DNA of 64,000 nt from Candidatus Desulfovibrio intestinipullorum (GCA_019113165.1 DXHV01000063.1:17974-81973), one strand, 5' to 3'. Shown: positions 31,722 through 42,377, numbered from the stretch's first letter. The notes: generated by a model from the letters alone, not told the origin. Numbers and translations are program-made.

Positions 31722-33055
31722 GAACGGTTTCCTCCGCGAGCTGCATACTCTTTGACAAAATCTGCTGTCTGTGCGGTCAGGGCATTGATGGAATCCAGGC
31801 GCTGCCAGCAGGCCTGTTCCAGATCCCTGCCCGACAGGGCGAGCATCTGCTCTGACAGGCAGTAGGGAGTGCTGCCCGTTTCTCCTCCGGCGCGCAGTTC
31901 GCAGAGATGGTGTTCCATGGCCGCGGCCACGCTGCGGGTAATGTCGGCAAACGAACAGCGCGAGGAAAGGAAGAGCTGTACTGCCGTCTCGTCGGCAGCA
32001 TTGAGGACAATGCTCATGCCGCTGCGCACCAGCATGGCCTTGCGGGCAAGCTCTATGGCGGGGAAGACGGCATTGTCCACGTCTTCAAAGGTCAGTGTGC
32101 CGGCCTTCGCAAGGGAGAGCGGCTCCACGTGCCGGCGCTCCACCCTGGGCCAGAGCAGGCAGTCGGCAATGGGCAGGCGCATGTCGGGCACGGCCAGCTG
32201 GGCCAGCTGGCTGCCGTCCCTGAAGATGACCAGAGAGTGCACGATGGACTGCGGGTGGACAAGAACGTGCACCCTGTCAGGCCCGAGTCCGTAGAGCTGA
32301 CAGGCCTCGATGAGCTCCAGGGCCTTGTTCATGAGCGTGGCCGAATCAATGGTGATCTTGGCGCCCATGTTCCAGTTGGGGTGCTTCAGGGCCTGGGCCG
32401 GCGTCACGGTCTCCAGCTCTGCGGCCGTCCTGTGGCGGAAGGGCCCGCCCGAGGCCGTGAGGATCAGAGCCTCGGCATCGTCCCCGCGGCCGCTCAGGCA
32501 GTCGAACAGGGCAAAGTGCTCGGAATCCACGGGCAGGATGGAGGCTCCTGTTCTGGAGCAGACATGGCGCAGCAGTTCGCCTGCCAGCACCAGGCTCTCC
32601 TTGTTGGCAAGACAGATGACCTTTCCGGCCAGGGCTGCGGCCAGAGTACCGGCCAGGCCGGCGGATCCGGCCTGGGCCGAGAGCACGGTATCGGCGCTCT
32701 CAAGGCTGGCCAGGGCCCGGTAGCCTTCGGGGCCGGTGAGGATGGTCGGAGAGTAGCCCGCGGGCAGAAGACCCTGCAGGGCCTCCCTTGCCTCTTCGTC
32801 CAGAACGGCCAGCCAGTCCGGGCGGAACTGATCGGCCTGTTCGGCCAGGCGGCTCACGTTGCGGGCACAGGCAAGCCCCCTGATGGTGAACAGATCGGGG
32901 TTGCGTTCGACAACGGACAGGGCGCTGCGGCCTATGCTGCCCGTTGCGCCCAGAAGAACCAGGGATCTGCGCCGCGTCCGCTGCCAGCGCAGCGAAGGCG
33001 GGGCTGAAATATAGCGTATGCCCGGTCCGTCACATCCAGGCCACAGAGAAGCCAT
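31712..33055 (-). CDS. dxr: 1-deoxy-D-xylulose 5-phosphate reductoisomerase
   Basis: NADPH-dependent second step of the MEP isoprenoid pathway. 447 aa; the family is usually about 390-400. The extra length is about 30 residues before LVLLGATGSIGRSAL plus a C-terminal tail. Active-site motifs: ANKESLVLAGELL, the metal-binding PVDSEHFALFDCL, TASGGPFR, HPNWNMGAKITIDSATLMNKALE and PQSIVHSLV. GGAG lies eight bases before the ATG at 33055, so the N-terminal extension is probably real. Confidence 0.95.
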   Translation of the reverse strand: MASLWPGCDGPGIRYISAPPSLRWQRTRRRSLVLLGATGSIGRSALSVVERNPDLFTIRGLACARNVSRLAEQADQFRPDWLAVLDEEAREALQGLLPAGYSPTILTGPEGYRALASLESADTVLSAQAGSAGLAGTLAAALAGKVICLANKESLVLAGELLRHVCSRTGASILPVDSEHFALFDCLSGRGDDAEALILTASGGPFRHRTAAELETVTPAQALKHPNWNMGAKITIDSATLMNKALELIEACQLYGLGPDRVHVLVHPQSIVHSLVIFRDGSQLAQLAVPDMRLPIADCLLWPRVERRHVEPLSLAKAGTLTFEDVDNAVFPAIELARKAMLVRSGMSIVLNAADETAVQLFLSSRCSFADITRSVAAAMEHHLCELRAGGETGSTPYCLSEQMLALSGRDLEQACWQRLDSINALTAQTADFVKEYAARGGNRSCS

Positions 33056-33150
33056 GACTTAATCTCCACAGGAAGAGGTACGCACCCCGGACCCTGACGA
33101 CCCGGGGTGAACAGGGCAGGCACTTGAGCCAGCCTGAAAAGAGTGGTCGG

Positions 33151-33954
33151 CTAAAAGAAGAAGAACCACTGATCCACGACGGCAAAGACCGGCATGGCAA
33201 AGAGCAGGCTGTCCGCACGGTCCAGGATGCCGCCGTGGCCGGGCAGCAGATGGCCGCTGTCCTTGATCTTGGCCGAGCGCTTGAGGGCGGACTCGAAGAG
33301 ATCGCCGAGCTGGGCAAAGGCATTGATGAGAATTGCCAGGGGAATGAAGGCCAGGAAGTTGACCTTGCCGAGGCAGGCTCCGTAGATGGTGCAGAAGATG
33401 ACGCAGCCGATGAGGCTGCCCACGGCGCCCTCGGAGCTCTTGTTGGGGCTCACGCTGGGCCAGAGCTTGTGCTTGCCGAAGCGCGTGCCCACAAAGTAGG
33501 CGCAGGTGTCGGAAATGGAGACTGCGGCAATGATGAAGACGAGCTTGACCGTGGAGAGGTAGGTGGCAGGCAGAAGCAGCAGGGGAATGTAGGCCAGGCC
33601 TGCCATGAAGATACCGCTCGGCTCAAAGGCCTCTTCCACCACGCGCCAGCGGAAGAGGAAGCTTATGGCTGCCAGGACAAAGCCTGCACCAAGGCAGACC
33701 AGGGCGTCCTGGGGACGGTTCATCCAGGTGAGGATCAGCATGCCCCAGCCAAGAAGGATGCCGCAGCAGCGGCCGGCTATGCGGCCATTGGGGCCCCAGA
33801 ACATGGAGAAGAATTCCCACAGGGCCAGGGCGCAGGCCAGAAGAATGAGAAAGAGCAGGGGCAGGCCCCTGAAATAGAGTGCTGCCACGATGACGGCAGC
33901 CATGATGAGGCCTGTGCTGATGCGTGTGATATCGACCTTATGATTGACACTCAT
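33151..33954 (-). CDS. cdsA: Phosphatidate cytidylyltransferase
   Basis: Makes CDP-diacylglycerol from CTP and phosphatidic acid, the branch point for phospholipids. 267 aa, about eight transmembrane helices. The C-terminal family signature is complete: SALKRSAKIKDSGHLLPGHG followed by GILDRADSLL. The ATG overlaps uppS by 17 bases. Confidence 0.95.
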   Translation of the reverse strand: MSVNHKVDITRISTGLIMAAVIVAALYFRGLPLLFLILLACALALWEFFSMFWGPNGRIAGRCCGILLGWGMLILTWMNRPQDALVCLGAGFVLAAISFLFRWRVVEEAFEPSGIFMAGLAYIPLLLLPATYLSTVKLVFIIAAVSISDTCAYFVGTRFGKHKLWPSVSPNKSSEGAVGSLIGCVIFCTIYGACLGKVNFLAFIPLAILINAFAQLGDLFESALKRSAKIKDSGHLLPGHGGILDRADSLLFAMPVFAVVDQWFFFF

Positions 33955-34720
33955 TTTGTTCGCTCCCGCTGACAGTGCTGGCGCCGGCGTCTACCTGTTC
34001 CTGTGTCTTGCCGAAGCGGCGCTGGCGCCGGGCAAAGTCGGCAAGTGCCTCTTCCATGCAGGCGGGCGTGAAGTCGGGCCAGGCCCTGGGCGTGAAATAG
34101 AGTTCCGCATAGGCGCACTGAAAGAGCAGGAAGTTGCTCAGACGCTGTTCGCCACTGGTGCGGATGATGAAATCTGGATCGGGCTGACCTGCGGAATACA
34201 GGTGGCTGGCAAAACTCTCTTCGGTGACGTCCTCAGGCTTCAGCCCCTCGGTCATCATGGATCGGGTGGCACGGAGGATTTCCTGGCGTGCCCCGTAGTT
34301 GAGAGCAAGGTTGAGATCCATTTCCCTGCCCTGTTCCGTCCGCTTGATGGCCATTTTCAGGGCTGTGCGCACGGCCAGCGGCAGCCCCTCCACATCACCG
34401 AAGACCCTGAGTGCAATGCCTTCGCGCAGCATGCGCGGCAGCTCGGATTTCAGGAAATCCAGCAGCAGGGTGAACAGGGCGCTGATTTCCGCCTGCGGCC
34501 GGTTCCAGTTTTCATTGGAAAAGGCATAGAGAGTGAGGTGACGCAGGCCTATCTTGCGGCAGTAGGTCACGATTTCCCGTACTGCCAGAGCGCCGGCTCT
34601 GTGTCCCTGTGAGCGGCTCAGTCCCTGAGCCTGTGCCCAGCGGCCGTTGCCGTCCATGATGATGGCAACGTGTCTGGGCAGGCAGGAAGGCGTACCCGCA
34701 GAGTGGGGATCTGTGCTCAT
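33938..34720 (-). CDS. uppS: Undecaprenyl diphosphate synthase
   Basis: cis-Prenyltransferase that builds the C55 carrier for peptidoglycan and surface polysaccharides. 260 aa from ATG 34720 (AAGGA upstream). Motifs: HVAIIMDGNGRWAQ with the catalytic Asp, GHRAGA, YAFSNENWNRP, LNYGARQEI and the C-terminal PDFIIRTSGEQRLSNFLLFQ and YAELYFTPRAWPDF. First gene of uppS-cdsA-dxr-rseP-tsaB, which supplies lipid carrier, phospholipid and isoprenoid precursors together. Confidence 0.96.
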   Translation of the reverse strand: MSTDPHSAGTPSCLPRHVAIIMDGNGRWAQAQGLSRSQGHRAGALAVREIVTYCRKIGLRHLTLYAFSNENWNRPQAEISALFTLLLDFLKSELPRMLREGIALRVFGDVEGLPLAVRTALKMAIKRTEQGREMDLNLALNYGARQEILRATRSMMTEGLKPEDVTEESFASHLYSAGQPDPDFIIRTSGEQRLSNFLLFQCAYAELYFTPRAWPDFTPACMEEALADFARRQRRFGKTQEQVDAGASTVSGSEQNECQS

Positions 34721-34857
34721 ATGGCTGAAAATCCTTGCGCAGTGTGGAACGAAAAACAGAAGAAGGGAATGGGCAGAGGGCCGCCGGCATCGTGCTCCCA
34801 CGCTCGGCACGACTGAGGAGGCATGGCGAAAGGGCAATGGCTTGTGAAGGCCAGGGA

Positions 34858-34901
34858 CACAAAGAAACAAGGGCCGCTGTCAGCCGGAGGTGACAGCGGC
34901 C
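34858..34901 (-). terminator. Terminator after frr
   Basis: GGCCGCTGTCA/TGACAGCGGCC, an 11-base perfect stem at 34872-34901; minus-strand continuation CTTGTTTCTTTG is T-rich. It separates pyrH-frr from uppS. Confidence 0.75.
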
Positions 34902-34951
34902 GTGATTGTCCCGTCAGGAGGACAGGCATGGGCATGCCTGCCCGGACAGGG

Positions 34952-35512
34952 TCAGATTTCCAGAATTTCCTTTTCCTTGGCTGCGGTGGTCTTGTCGATG
35001 GCGGCAATGCTCTTGTCGGTGAGCTTCTGCACGTCTTCCTCGCTCTTCTTGCGTTCGTCCTCGGAAAGGAGCTTTTCCTTTTCCATCTTCTTGAGCGAGT
35101 CATTGGCGTCGCGGCGTACGTTGCGCACGGCCACCTTGGCTTCCTCGGCGTACTTGCGGGCCACCTTCACGAGTTCCTTGCGGCGGTCCTCGGTCAGGGC
35201 CGGAATGACAATGCGAATGATCTTGCCGTCATTGATGGGCGTGAGGCCGAGATCGGACTTGAGAATGGCTTTTTCCACGGCGGAAAAGCCGTTTTTGTCC
35301 CAGGGCTGAATGGTAATGGTGCGGCTGTCGGGCACGGTCACGGAAGCCATCTGGGAGATGGGCGTGGGGGTGCCGTAGTAGTCGGCCTTGATGCCGTCGA
35401 CCAGGGCAGTGGTGGCCCTGCCGGTGCGCAGCTTGCCGAAATCCCTGTCCAGAGAGGCCACAGCCTTGGTCATGCGTTCTTCAGCATCGAGAAAGAGGGT
35501 ATCTAGATCCAC
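34952..35512 (-). CDS. frr: Ribosome recycling factor
   Basis: Releases ribosomes from mRNA after termination together with EF-G. 186 aa, the standard length. Typical blocks: [60 protein letters not shown] and [13 protein letters not shown]. The start is GTG at 35512 with AAGGAG upstream. It follows pyrH, as in most bacteria, but rpsB and tsf are about 23 kb away in this window. Confidence 0.97.
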   Translation of the reverse strand: MDLDTLFLDAEERMTKAVASLDRDFGKLRTGRATTALVDGIKADYYGTPTPISQMASVTVPDSRTITIQPWDKNGFSAVEKAILKSDLGLTPINDGKIIRIVIPALTEDRRKELVKVARKYAEEAKVAVRNVRRDANDSLKKMEKEKLLSEDERKKSEEDVQKLTDKSIAAIDKTTAAKEKEILEI

Positions 35513-35624
35513 GTAAAGTACTCCTTAGAGAATCAGGGCAGGTCCCGCAGGCAGGGCGTCTGCAGAGGGAACCTGCATGGTGCAGTGAAGGTTGTGCGGC
35601 CGCAAGAGTGCAGAACTGCCAGCC

Positions 35625-36338
35625 CTAGCCCGTGACAATGGTGCCCACGGACTCGCCCTGGACGGCGCGCAAGATGTCGCCGCCCAGCATGCGGCAGACT
35701 ATGATGGGCACATTGTTGTCCCTGAGCAGGGCAAAGGCCGTGGCATCCATGACACCAATGTGACGGGTCAGGGTCTCGTCATAGGTGATGGTCGAGAACT
35801 TGACGGCATCCGGGTACTTGGCCGGATCCTTGTCGTAGATGCCGTCCACCTTGGTGGCCTTGACGATGGCGTCGCACTGCAGTTCCATGCCGCGCAGGGC
35901 AGCCGTGGTGTCGGTGGTAAAGTAGGGATTGCCTGTTCCTGCCGCACAGATGACCACGCGGCCCTTTTCCATGTGACGCAGGGCGCGGCGGCGGATGAAG
36001 GGCTCGCAGACCTCGCGCATGGAAATGGCAGAGAGCACTCGGGTGGGGTGGCCGAGTTTTTCCAGGTAGTCCTGCACGGCCAGGGCATTGAGCACGGTGG
36101 CCAGCATGCCCATGTAGTCTGCAGAGGAGCGCTCCATGCCCTCGGCAGAGCCGGAGAGGCCGCGGAAGATGTTGCCGCCGCCGATGACAAGGGCCATCTG
36201 TACGCCAAGATCCAGCACAGTGCCGAGTTCCTTGCAGATTTCCTGTACGGTTTCCTGATGAATGCCAAAACCCTGCTCACCGGCAAGGGCTTCACCGCTG
36301 AGCTTCACGAGGACACGATTGAATCTGAGATTTCCCAC
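35625..36338 (-). CDS. pyrH: UMP kinase
   Basis: Phosphorylates UMP to UDP, hexameric bacterial type. 237 aa. [42 protein letters not shown] and [15 protein letters not shown] are family blocks. The start is GTG at 36338: CGGAGG stands just before it and the family's N-terminus follows at once. An ATG 16 codons upstream lacks both. It precedes frr by 112 bases. Confidence 0.96.
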   Translation of the reverse strand: MGNLRFNRVLVKLSGEALAGEQGFGIHQETVQEICKELGTVLDLGVQMALVIGGGNIFRGLSGSAEGMERSSADYMGMLATVLNALAVQDYLEKLGHPTRVLSAISMREVCEPFIRRRALRHMEKGRVVICAAGTGNPYFTTDTTAALRGMELQCDAIVKATKVDGIYDKDPAKYPDAVKFSTITYDETLTRHIGVMDATAFALLRDNNVPIIVCRMLGGDILRAVQGESVGTIVTG

Positions 36339-36486
36339 GATAGCCTCCGATGGAGCAGTTTGGGACAGGCATGCGCTGCCGGGCACGATTGAGTTCCCGG
36401 CAATGTAGCAAAAAGCCCTGTCCTGTGAAAGAGGAACCTCAGGGACGGGGGCGGCCCTGAGCCAGGGGGGAAGAGGGACCTGGGCC

Positions 36487-38064
36487 TTAGCGCCCGACCA
36501 GAGAGCGCGGCCGCGGTTTGAGCTTTACGGCCCGCACCTCGTCGATGCGCTTGCCATCCATGCGGGTGATTTCCATGCTCCAGCCCTGGAACTGGAACTT
36601 TTCGCCGCTCTGGGGAATGTGTTCCAGATGTTCCAGAATAAGACCTGCCAGGGTGGCAGACTCGCTGTCTGGATCAGGGCTGATGCCGAGCCAGGAGGTG
36701 GCCATGTCCACGGAAAGGCGTCCAGGCAGTTTCCAGGATCCGTCCGGCATGCGGCAGGAGTCCGGGCTGGAGGGCATGTCGCCCATCTGGCCGGCCAGGA
36801 CGGAGAGCAGGTTGGAGGGCAGAATCTGGCCGACCACGCTGCCGTATTCGTCCACCACGAAGAGCAGGGGCACGGGCTGCTTGCGGAAGTCAGCCAGCAC
36901 ATCGGCCAGCGACGAGTGTTCCAGCACCGTGGGGGCTTGCTGAATGAGCTCCTTCAGGCTGAAGGACTCCCTGTCCCTGCAGACCAGCAGGCTTGCCACG
37001 GGCACGACGCCAAGGACATCGTCCGTTTCCGTGTCGCGCACGGGCAGCCAGGAGAGGCCGGTCCGGGAAGCAAAGCGATCGGCTTCCTCAAGGGTGGCAT
37101 CCACGTTGAGCCAGTGGGCCCGCTGGGTGGGGGTCATGATGAAGCGGGCCGTGCGGCCGCTCAGGCGGATGACGCGGCCCACCATGTCGCGTTCTTCAGG
37201 GGCAAAGGTCTCGCCTGTGGAGACGGACCCCAGGGCCAGGGCGTCCATGGAGGGCGAGTCCGTGGTGGTCTTGCCGCCCAGAAGCCCCAGGATGACCCGG
37301 GCCGTGGCCTCGCGCATGTCGCGCATGCTGACCCTGCGGCGTCTGTTGCGCAGGGCATACTGGTTGCAGAATTCAATGACCAGGGAGAAGAGGATGGCAC
37401 TGTAGAGATAGCCCTTGGGAATGTGCAGGCCAATGCCTTCGGTAATGAGGCTCAGGCCGATCATGAGCAGGAAGCCCAGGCAGAGAATGATGATGGTGGG
37501 ATGGCTTTCTATGAAGCTCACCAGGGGGCCAGAGGCCATGAGCATGAAGCCGACGGCCACGATGACGGCTATGAACATGATGGGCAGGTGCTGCACCATG
37601 CCCACCGAGGTGATGACGGAATCTATGGAGAAGATGGCGTCCAGGATGACAATCTGGGTGATGACCTGCCAGAAGACAGCATGATGCTTGGCGTTCTGGT
37701 GCGGATCGAAGATCTGTCCCTCCAGGCGTTCGTGCATTTCCATGGTGCCCTTGAGGAGCAGGAATATGCCGCCTATGATGAGGATGATGTCGCGCCAGGA
37801 GAAGTCATGCCCCATCAGGGTCATGATGGGCTGGGTCAGGGTGACCACCCAGGCTATGCCGGAAAGCAGCGCCAGGCGGGCGACCAGGGCAAGGCCCAGG
37901 CCCAGCACAAAGGCATGGCGGCGCTGGGAGGGGGGCAGGGTGGTGGAGAGGATGGAGATGAAGACGATATTGTCGATACCAAGGACGATTTCAATAAGAA
38001 TAAGCGTACCCAGGCCGGCCCAGGCTGAAGGATCGGAAACCCAGGCGAAATCCCAGATGGCCAT
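36487..38064 (-). CDS. TerC-CBS-CorC fusion membrane protein
   Basis: 525 aa. Residues 1-245 are a TerC-type membrane domain with [15 protein letters not shown] and [18 protein letters not shown], the two acidic helices of the family. Residues about 305-425 are a CBS pair ([19 protein letters not shown]), and about 440-520 a CorC/HlyC transporter-associated domain ending [11 protein letters not shown]-like. This architecture resembles YegH/YoaE. A cation (Mn, Mg or Co) transport role gated by nucleotides at the CBS domains is inferred. The ATG has AAGGA upstream. It is the second TerC protein in the window. Confidence 0.9.
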   Translation of the reverse strand: MAIWDFAWVSDPSAWAGLGTLILIEIVLGIDNIVFISILSTTLPPSQRRHAFVLGLGLALVARLALLSGIAWVVTLTQPIMTLMGHDFSWRDIILIIGGIFLLLKGTMEMHERLEGQIFDPHQNAKHHAVFWQVITQIVILDAIFSIDSVITSVGMVQHLPIMFIAVIVAVGFMLMASGPLVSFIESHPTIIILCLGFLLMIGLSLITEGIGLHIPKGYLYSAILFSLVIEFCNQYALRNRRRRVSMRDMREATARVILGLLGGKTTTDSPSMDALALGSVSTGETFAPEERDMVGRVIRLSGRTARFIMTPTQRAHWLNVDATLEEADRFASRTGLSWLPVRDTETDDVLGVVPVASLLVCRDRESFSLKELIQQAPTVLEHSSLADVLADFRKQPVPLLFVVDEYGSVVGQILPSNLLSVLAGQMGDMPSSPDSCRMPDGSWKLPGRLSVDMATSWLGISPDPDSESATLAGLILEHLEHIPQSGEKFQFQGWSMEITRMDGKRIDEVRAVKLKPRPRSLVGR

Positions 38065-38231
38065 ATGGAATCCTTGCGGCAGTCGCCGCTGTCAATGAAG
38101 TTGGTTCGTTGAGGAGTTGAAGAGGCGTTGAAGAGGAGCTGAGTTTGCGCAAAGGGGGGCATGCGGGAAGAAGGCCGGGACGCTGTCCTGACCTCTCCTG
38201 CCCCTGCGCACGAAGGTCTTTCAGGAATGTG

Positions 38232-39182
38232 TCAGCAGGCCGTGTCAGGACTGTCCTGACCGGTTCGTTGCGAGAAGGCCGCGTTGATGGCTCGTCCCTG
38301 CTCCACGTCCCTGGCTATCTGCGCGGTCAGTTCACTGACGCTGTCAAAACGCTTTTCACTGCGCAGGCGTTCCAGGAAGTCCACCTGGATGCGCTGGCCG
38401 TAGAGGTTGATGTCGCAGTCGAGAAGGAAGCTTTCAATGGTGCGTTCCCTGCCGCCAAAGGTGGGGGTAAAGCCTATGTTGGTGACAGCGGCATAGACCT
38501 GATCCCGGCAGGTGACCCTGGTGGCATAGACGCCGTCTGGCGGCAGCAGCACGTCCGCGGGCTGCAGGTTGGCGGTGGGAAAGCCCAGGCCCGTGCCCCG
38601 TCCCTGGCCGTGGATGACCAGACCGAAGAGGCCGTGGGGGCGGCCCAGCATGCTGCTGGCAAGCCCCATGTCGCCCTCTTCTATGGCCTTGCGTATTCTG
38701 GTCGAGCTGATGGGGCGATCGTCGAGCAGCAGGGGCGGCACCTGATAGACGGCAAAGCCGTGAGTCCTGCCCAGGGCCGAGAGGGCGGCAAAGTCGCCGC
38801 TGCGGCCCTTGCCGAGGCAGAAGTCGTAGCCCACGACCAGGGTGTCCATCTCCAGGGGCGCCAGGTAGTTCAGGTAGAATTCCTCCGGGGACAGGGCTGC
38901 AATCTCCCTTGTGAAGGTGAGTTCGAGCAGATACTGCACGCCAAGACCGCCAAGGAGCTTGCGGCGTGTCTGCAGATCGGCAAGGGGCGGCATCTTGTGA
39001 CCGGAAAAAAGGGCTCTGGGATGCGGCCAGAAGGTAACGGCCACGCAGTCCAGATCCCTTTTCCTGCAGTGCTGCAGGGTCTCCCTGACCAGGAGCTGAT
39101 GTCCGCGGTGTACGCCATCAAAGTTGCCAATGGTCACGCAGGATTTCTTGCCGTTGGCAGGACGCACAGGGGTGGTACGCAT
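38232..39182 (-). CDS. ribF: Bifunctional riboflavin kinase / FAD synthetase
   Basis: Makes FMN and then FAD. 316 aa from ATG 39182. The adenylyltransferase half (residues about 15-185) has VTIGNFDGVHRGHQ and ISSTRIRKAIEEGDM. The kinase half (about 190-305) has HGQGRGTGLGFPTANL and GVYATRV. AAGG is eight bases upstream. The open frame continues far upstream through a region with no homology, opposite the helicase tail. Confidence 0.95.
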   Translation of the reverse strand: MRTTPVRPANGKKSCVTIGNFDGVHRGHQLLVRETLQHCRKRDLDCVAVTFWPHPRALFSGHKMPPLADLQTRRKLLGGLGVQYLLELTFTREIAALSPEEFYLNYLAPLEMDTLVVGYDFCLGKGRSGDFAALSALGRTHGFAVYQVPPLLLDDRPISSTRIRKAIEEGDMGLASSMLGRPHGLFGLVIHGQGRGTGLGFPTANLQPADVLLPPDGVYATRVTCRDQVYAAVTNIGFTPTFGGRERTIESFLLDCDINLYGQRIQVDFLERLRSEKRFDSVSELTAQIARDVEQGRAINAAFSQRTGQDSPDTAC

Positions 39183-39214
39183 AATGACAGCCTTAACTTG
39201 ATTGATATGGGAAA

Positions 39215-39251
39215 GGGACAGGGAAGGGGGTGAAGATCCCCTTCCCGTCCC
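39215..39251 (-). terminator. GC-rich hairpin between the helicase gene and ribF
   Basis: GGGACAGGGAAGGGG pairs with CCCCTTCCCGTCCC (one bulge). On the minus strand it is followed by CTTTCCC only, so termination is probably partial; it lies 33 bases before the ribF start. Confidence 0.4.
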
Positions 39252-39294
39252 CTGAAGTGCATGAGAAACGGGCTTTGAAGACGGGATGGCTGCC

Positions 39295-41526
39295 CTAGAA
39301 GGGCACTTCCATGTCGTCAAAATCGCCCTGGGCTTCGGAAGCGTGCATGCCGGCCTCCTGGCCCTCGGAGGGGCCCTTCTTGTGGCGGCGCTTGCGCTTG
39401 CGGGACGTCTTCTTCTTGTCCGATCTGTCCTGGGCGGCAGAGGGCGATTCCATGCCCTGGGATTCGGGGGTGACAGGCGTTTCGTCCTGCAGACCTGCGT
39501 CATTGCCAAGGAAGATGGGCCTGGACGACTTCTTGGGCTTGTCCTGGGCATTCTTGCCTGCGGACTTGGCGCTGCCGGATCCGGACTTCTTCTTTTTCTT
39601 GCCCTGGCCTTTTTGCCGGGCAGGAGCTGTTTCCTCGGCCTGCACGCCGTTCTCGGCAGGTGCAGCTGGAGCCGTCTCGTCGTCGGCCTGAGGCGTGTCT
39701 GCTGACGGCCCCCTGGAAGCGTCTCTGGATGCGTCCCTGGAACCGTTCTGGCGCTTCTTGTCCTTGCGGCCATCGTTCTTTCTGCGTTCCTGCTTGGAGG
39801 ACTTGGCGGCCTTTTCCAGACGTTCGCCCCTGGGCTGACGATCCTTCGGCAGGCTCAGGGCATTGAGGGTATTGTGGTGGAAGGCATCAAGGAGCATGGC
39901 CAGCAGGCTCACGCCGCTGCCTTCGCTCTCCTCGTCCTCGGGCATGGTGGCAAGAGTCCTGGCGAGCTCGCTGTAGCGGCGGGTGCGCACCTTTTCCAGG
40001 GAGGTGAGGCTGCGGAAGCGGGATTCGAGCAGGGTCAGCAGGCGGCTGGACACGACTTCGGCCACGGCCTCGTCGGTGGGATTGGCCATTTCCTGCAGGT
40101 GCAGGCTGTAATGTTTGGCAATGCGATCGAGCTCCATGCGCTGCATGATGTCGCACAGGGAGATGACTGTGCCTGCGGCATTGGCGCGTCCCGTGCGGCC
40201 TGCTCTGTGGATGTAGCTTTCGTGATCCTCCGGCGGCTCGTACAAAAAGACGTGGGAGAGGCAGGGGATGTCGATGCCGCGGGCGGCCACGTCCGTGGCC
40301 ACCAGGAAGCGGACCTTGTTCTCGCGCACCCTGCGCATGACGTCCTCGCGACGATTCTGGGACAGGTCGGCGGAGAGCTCGTCCGCATTGTAGCCAAAGC
40401 CCTGCAGCACGCCGGTCACATAGTGCACGTTGGCCTTGGTATTGCAGAAGATGATGGCCGAGGCGGGATTTTCCATCTCGATGAGACGGATAAGGGCGCG
40501 GTCCTTGTCCATGGGCTGCACCTGGCAGACATAGTGCTGGACCTCGGCCACATAGACCTGCTTTTGCGAGAGCGAGAGCAGGGAGGGGCTGGTCATGAAC
40601 TCGTGGGCCAGGCTGATCACGTAGGGCGGATAGGTGGCCGAGAAGAGGCTTGTGTAGATGCGCTTCCTGGGCAGGTAGCGCTGCAGCTCCTTCATGTCGG
40701 GATAGAAGCCGATGGAGAGCATGCGATCCGCCTCATCGAAGACCAGGGCCCGCAGATGCTCCAGATTGAGCGAATGCCGCAGAATATGGTCCAGAATGCG
40801 GCCCGGCGTGCCTATGACCAGATGGGCGCCTTCGCGCAGCTGTTCCAGCTGCTTGCCATAGCCCACGCCGCCGTAGAGAGCGGCACTGCGAATGCTTGTG
40901 CCATCGAAGAGGATGCGGGCCTGCTCGGCAACCTGCAGGGCCAGCTCTCTGGTGGGCACCAGAACAAGGGCCTGGGTATACGCCTGATCGGGCCGCAGGG
41001 CGGGAACGAGGGGAAGAAGGTAGCAGCCGGTCTTGCCCGACCCGGTCCTGGACTGAATCATGATGTCCCGTCCGTCCATGAGGTAGGGCAGGGCCAGGGA
41101 CTGCACGGGCATGAGCCTGGTCCAGCCGGCCCTGGCACAGGCGGCCTGCATGGCAGGCGGCAGCTGATCCAGGCTGACGGGCATGAGGGCATTGTCAGGA
41201 TGGGAAATTTCGAGTTCGCTTCCGTCGCCGGTCAGGACATCGTCCCTGGAGCCTGGAGCCTGGGGCGCCTCGGCCTGACCGGGGGCCTGAGCTGTCGCGC
41301 TGGCCTGGGCGGCCGCAGGGGCGGCCCCTGAATCGGCAGCAGCAGTGTCCGCTGGAGCGGTCTGCGAAACGGTTTGGGAAACAGCTTGGGAAGCATCGGA
41401 AGCAGCTGGAGAAGCCGCTTCGGCAGTGTCCTGGGAAAGGGGAGAGGGCTTGGCAGAAGAAGCGCCACTGACGGGCGCAGCGGTATTGGCGGGTGGTTGA
41501 GGGTGAGTATGATCGCTGTCTGACAT
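39295..41526 (-). CDS. DEAD-box RNA helicase
   Basis: ATP-dependent RNA helicase of 743 aa, RhlE/CsdA-like. A 110-residue Ala/Ser-rich N-terminus precedes the Q motif (LPPAMQAACARAGWTRLMPV), Walker A SRTGSGKT, PTRELALQ, the DEAD motif VFDEADRM, SAT, and helicase-C blocks ending HRAGRTGRAN. After residue about 540 there is a 200-residue highly charged tail with Lys/Arg runs (KKKKKSGSG, KRKRRHKKG), suited to RNA binding in ribosome assembly or cold response. The start at 41526 is preferred, but its ribosome-binding site is weak. Confidence 0.93.
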   Translation of the reverse strand: MSDSDHTHPQPPANTAAPVSGASSAKPSPLSQDTAEAASPAASDASQAVSQTVSQTAPADTAAADSGAAPAAAQASATAQAPGQAEAPQAPGSRDDVLTGDGSELEISHPDNALMPVSLDQLPPAMQAACARAGWTRLMPVQSLALPYLMDGRDIMIQSRTGSGKTGCYLLPLVPALRPDQAYTQALVLVPTRELALQVAEQARILFDGTSIRSAALYGGVGYGKQLEQLREGAHLVIGTPGRILDHILRHSLNLEHLRALVFDEADRMLSIGFYPDMKELQRYLPRKRIYTSLFSATYPPYVISLAHEFMTSPSLLSLSQKQVYVAEVQHYVCQVQPMDKDRALIRLIEMENPASAIIFCNTKANVHYVTGVLQGFGYNADELSADLSQNRREDVMRRVRENKVRFLVATDVAARGIDIPCLSHVFLYEPPEDHESYIHRAGRTGRANAAGTVISLCDIMQRMELDRIAKHYSLHLQEMANPTDEAVAEVVSSRLLTLLESRFRSLTSLEKVRTRRYSELARTLATMPEDEESEGSGVSLLAMLLDAFHHNTLNALSLPKDRQPRGERLEKAAKSSKQERRKNDGRKDKKRQNGSRDASRDASRGPSADTPQADDETAPAAPAENGVQAEETAPARQKGQGKKKKKSGSGSAKSAGKNAQDKPKKSSRPIFLGNDAGLQDETPVTPESQGMESPSAAQDRSDKKKTSRKRKRRHKKGPSEGQEAGMHASEAQGDFDDMEVPF

Positions 41527-41960
41527 ACGGGTAGGTTCCGGGTAAAAAGAAAAGACCACCATCTGGGTGAAGGAAGAGTGTGCGTGGGGAGGCAGGCAGT
41601 CTTCTGCCTGCAAAACCATTGGCAACAGCCGGGCTAGCTATGCCACAAAGCACAGCATCTCGCAAGGGTATGCCAAGAATTGCAAAGGTTTTTAGGATCG
41701 CCCGGGCTCGGCAGGCAGGCGGCTCCCAGGCAGTGGCAGGGGCTTTCAAGGCAATTGGGTGACAATGGCAAAAGACCTGTGCAACTTCTTGCCTAGAGAC
41801 AAAGAAGTGTTTAGGTTACGCAATCTCTAGTTGATTGCCCATTCTCGGGAGTTGCATGACGCGGCGCCGCAGACGAGCTGTCTTGTGTCCCCTTTCGCCA
41901 TGCAAGTGCCTCTCCGGCAGCAGGCCGGGAAGGGCCCTGCTTTCCCTCAAGGAGGTTTTC
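41527..41960. other. Divergent promoter region between the helicase and hisI
   Basis: No gene. The A/T-richer stretch around 41765-41825 is the likely promoter area for hisI. A stem AGCAGGCC/GGCCCTGCT (41918-41940) precedes the hisI ribosome-binding site. I looked for a His-codon run that would indicate a his leader peptide and found none. Confidence 0.4.
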
Positions 41961-42377
41961 ATGCAGCCAGGCTCGTTCCAACCGGGACCTCTTCCTTCCG
42001 GTTCTTCCTTTGTCCCCGATTTTGCCAAGGGACTGATTCCAGCCATTGTCCAGGACGCTGAAGACGGCGAGGTGCTCATGCTCGCCTACATGAACGAAGA
42101 GGCCTGGCACAAGACCCTGGAAACCGGCGAAGCGCATTACTGGAGCAGATCCAGGAGCAAGCTGTGGCACAAGGGAGAGAGCAGTGGCAATGTGCAGAAG
42201 GTGCATTCCATACGGCTTGACTGCGACAGCGACACTATCCTTCTTGCCGTGACCCAGATAGGCAATGCTGCCTGCCACACGGGGCGTCGTTCCTGTTTCT
42301 ACAGGAAATGGGACGGACGGGAGGAGACCCTGTGTTCGGAACAGATCTTTGATCCTGAAAAAGTGTACGGGAAGTAG
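41961..42377 (+). CDS. hisI: Phosphoribosyl-AMP cyclohydrolase
   Basis: Third step of histidine synthesis, opening the adenine ring of PR-AMP. 138 aa, no HisE fusion. Zinc/magnesium motifs: [10 protein letters not shown] and the Cys pair [29 protein letters not shown] is the family signature. ATG 41961 follows AAGGAGG. hisG is 162 bases downstream on the same strand; the two form a partial his cluster. Confidence 0.96.
   Translation: MQPGSFQPGPLPSGSSFVPDFAKGLIPAIVQDAEDGEVLMLAYMNEEAWHKTLETGEAHYWSRSRSKLWHKGESSGNVQKVHSIRLDCDSDTILLAVTQIGNAACHTGRRSCFYRKWDGREETLCSEQIFDPEKVYGK

Noticed and set aside
38232-39773. 513-codon version of RibF
   Set aside because: The first 197 codons have no homology, are Pro/Arg/Ser-rich and lie opposite the helicase tail; ATG 39182 gives a normal RibF.
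41831-41960. Histidine leader peptide before hisI
   Set aside because: Short frames exist but none has a run of His codons, and no terminator with T-run follows.
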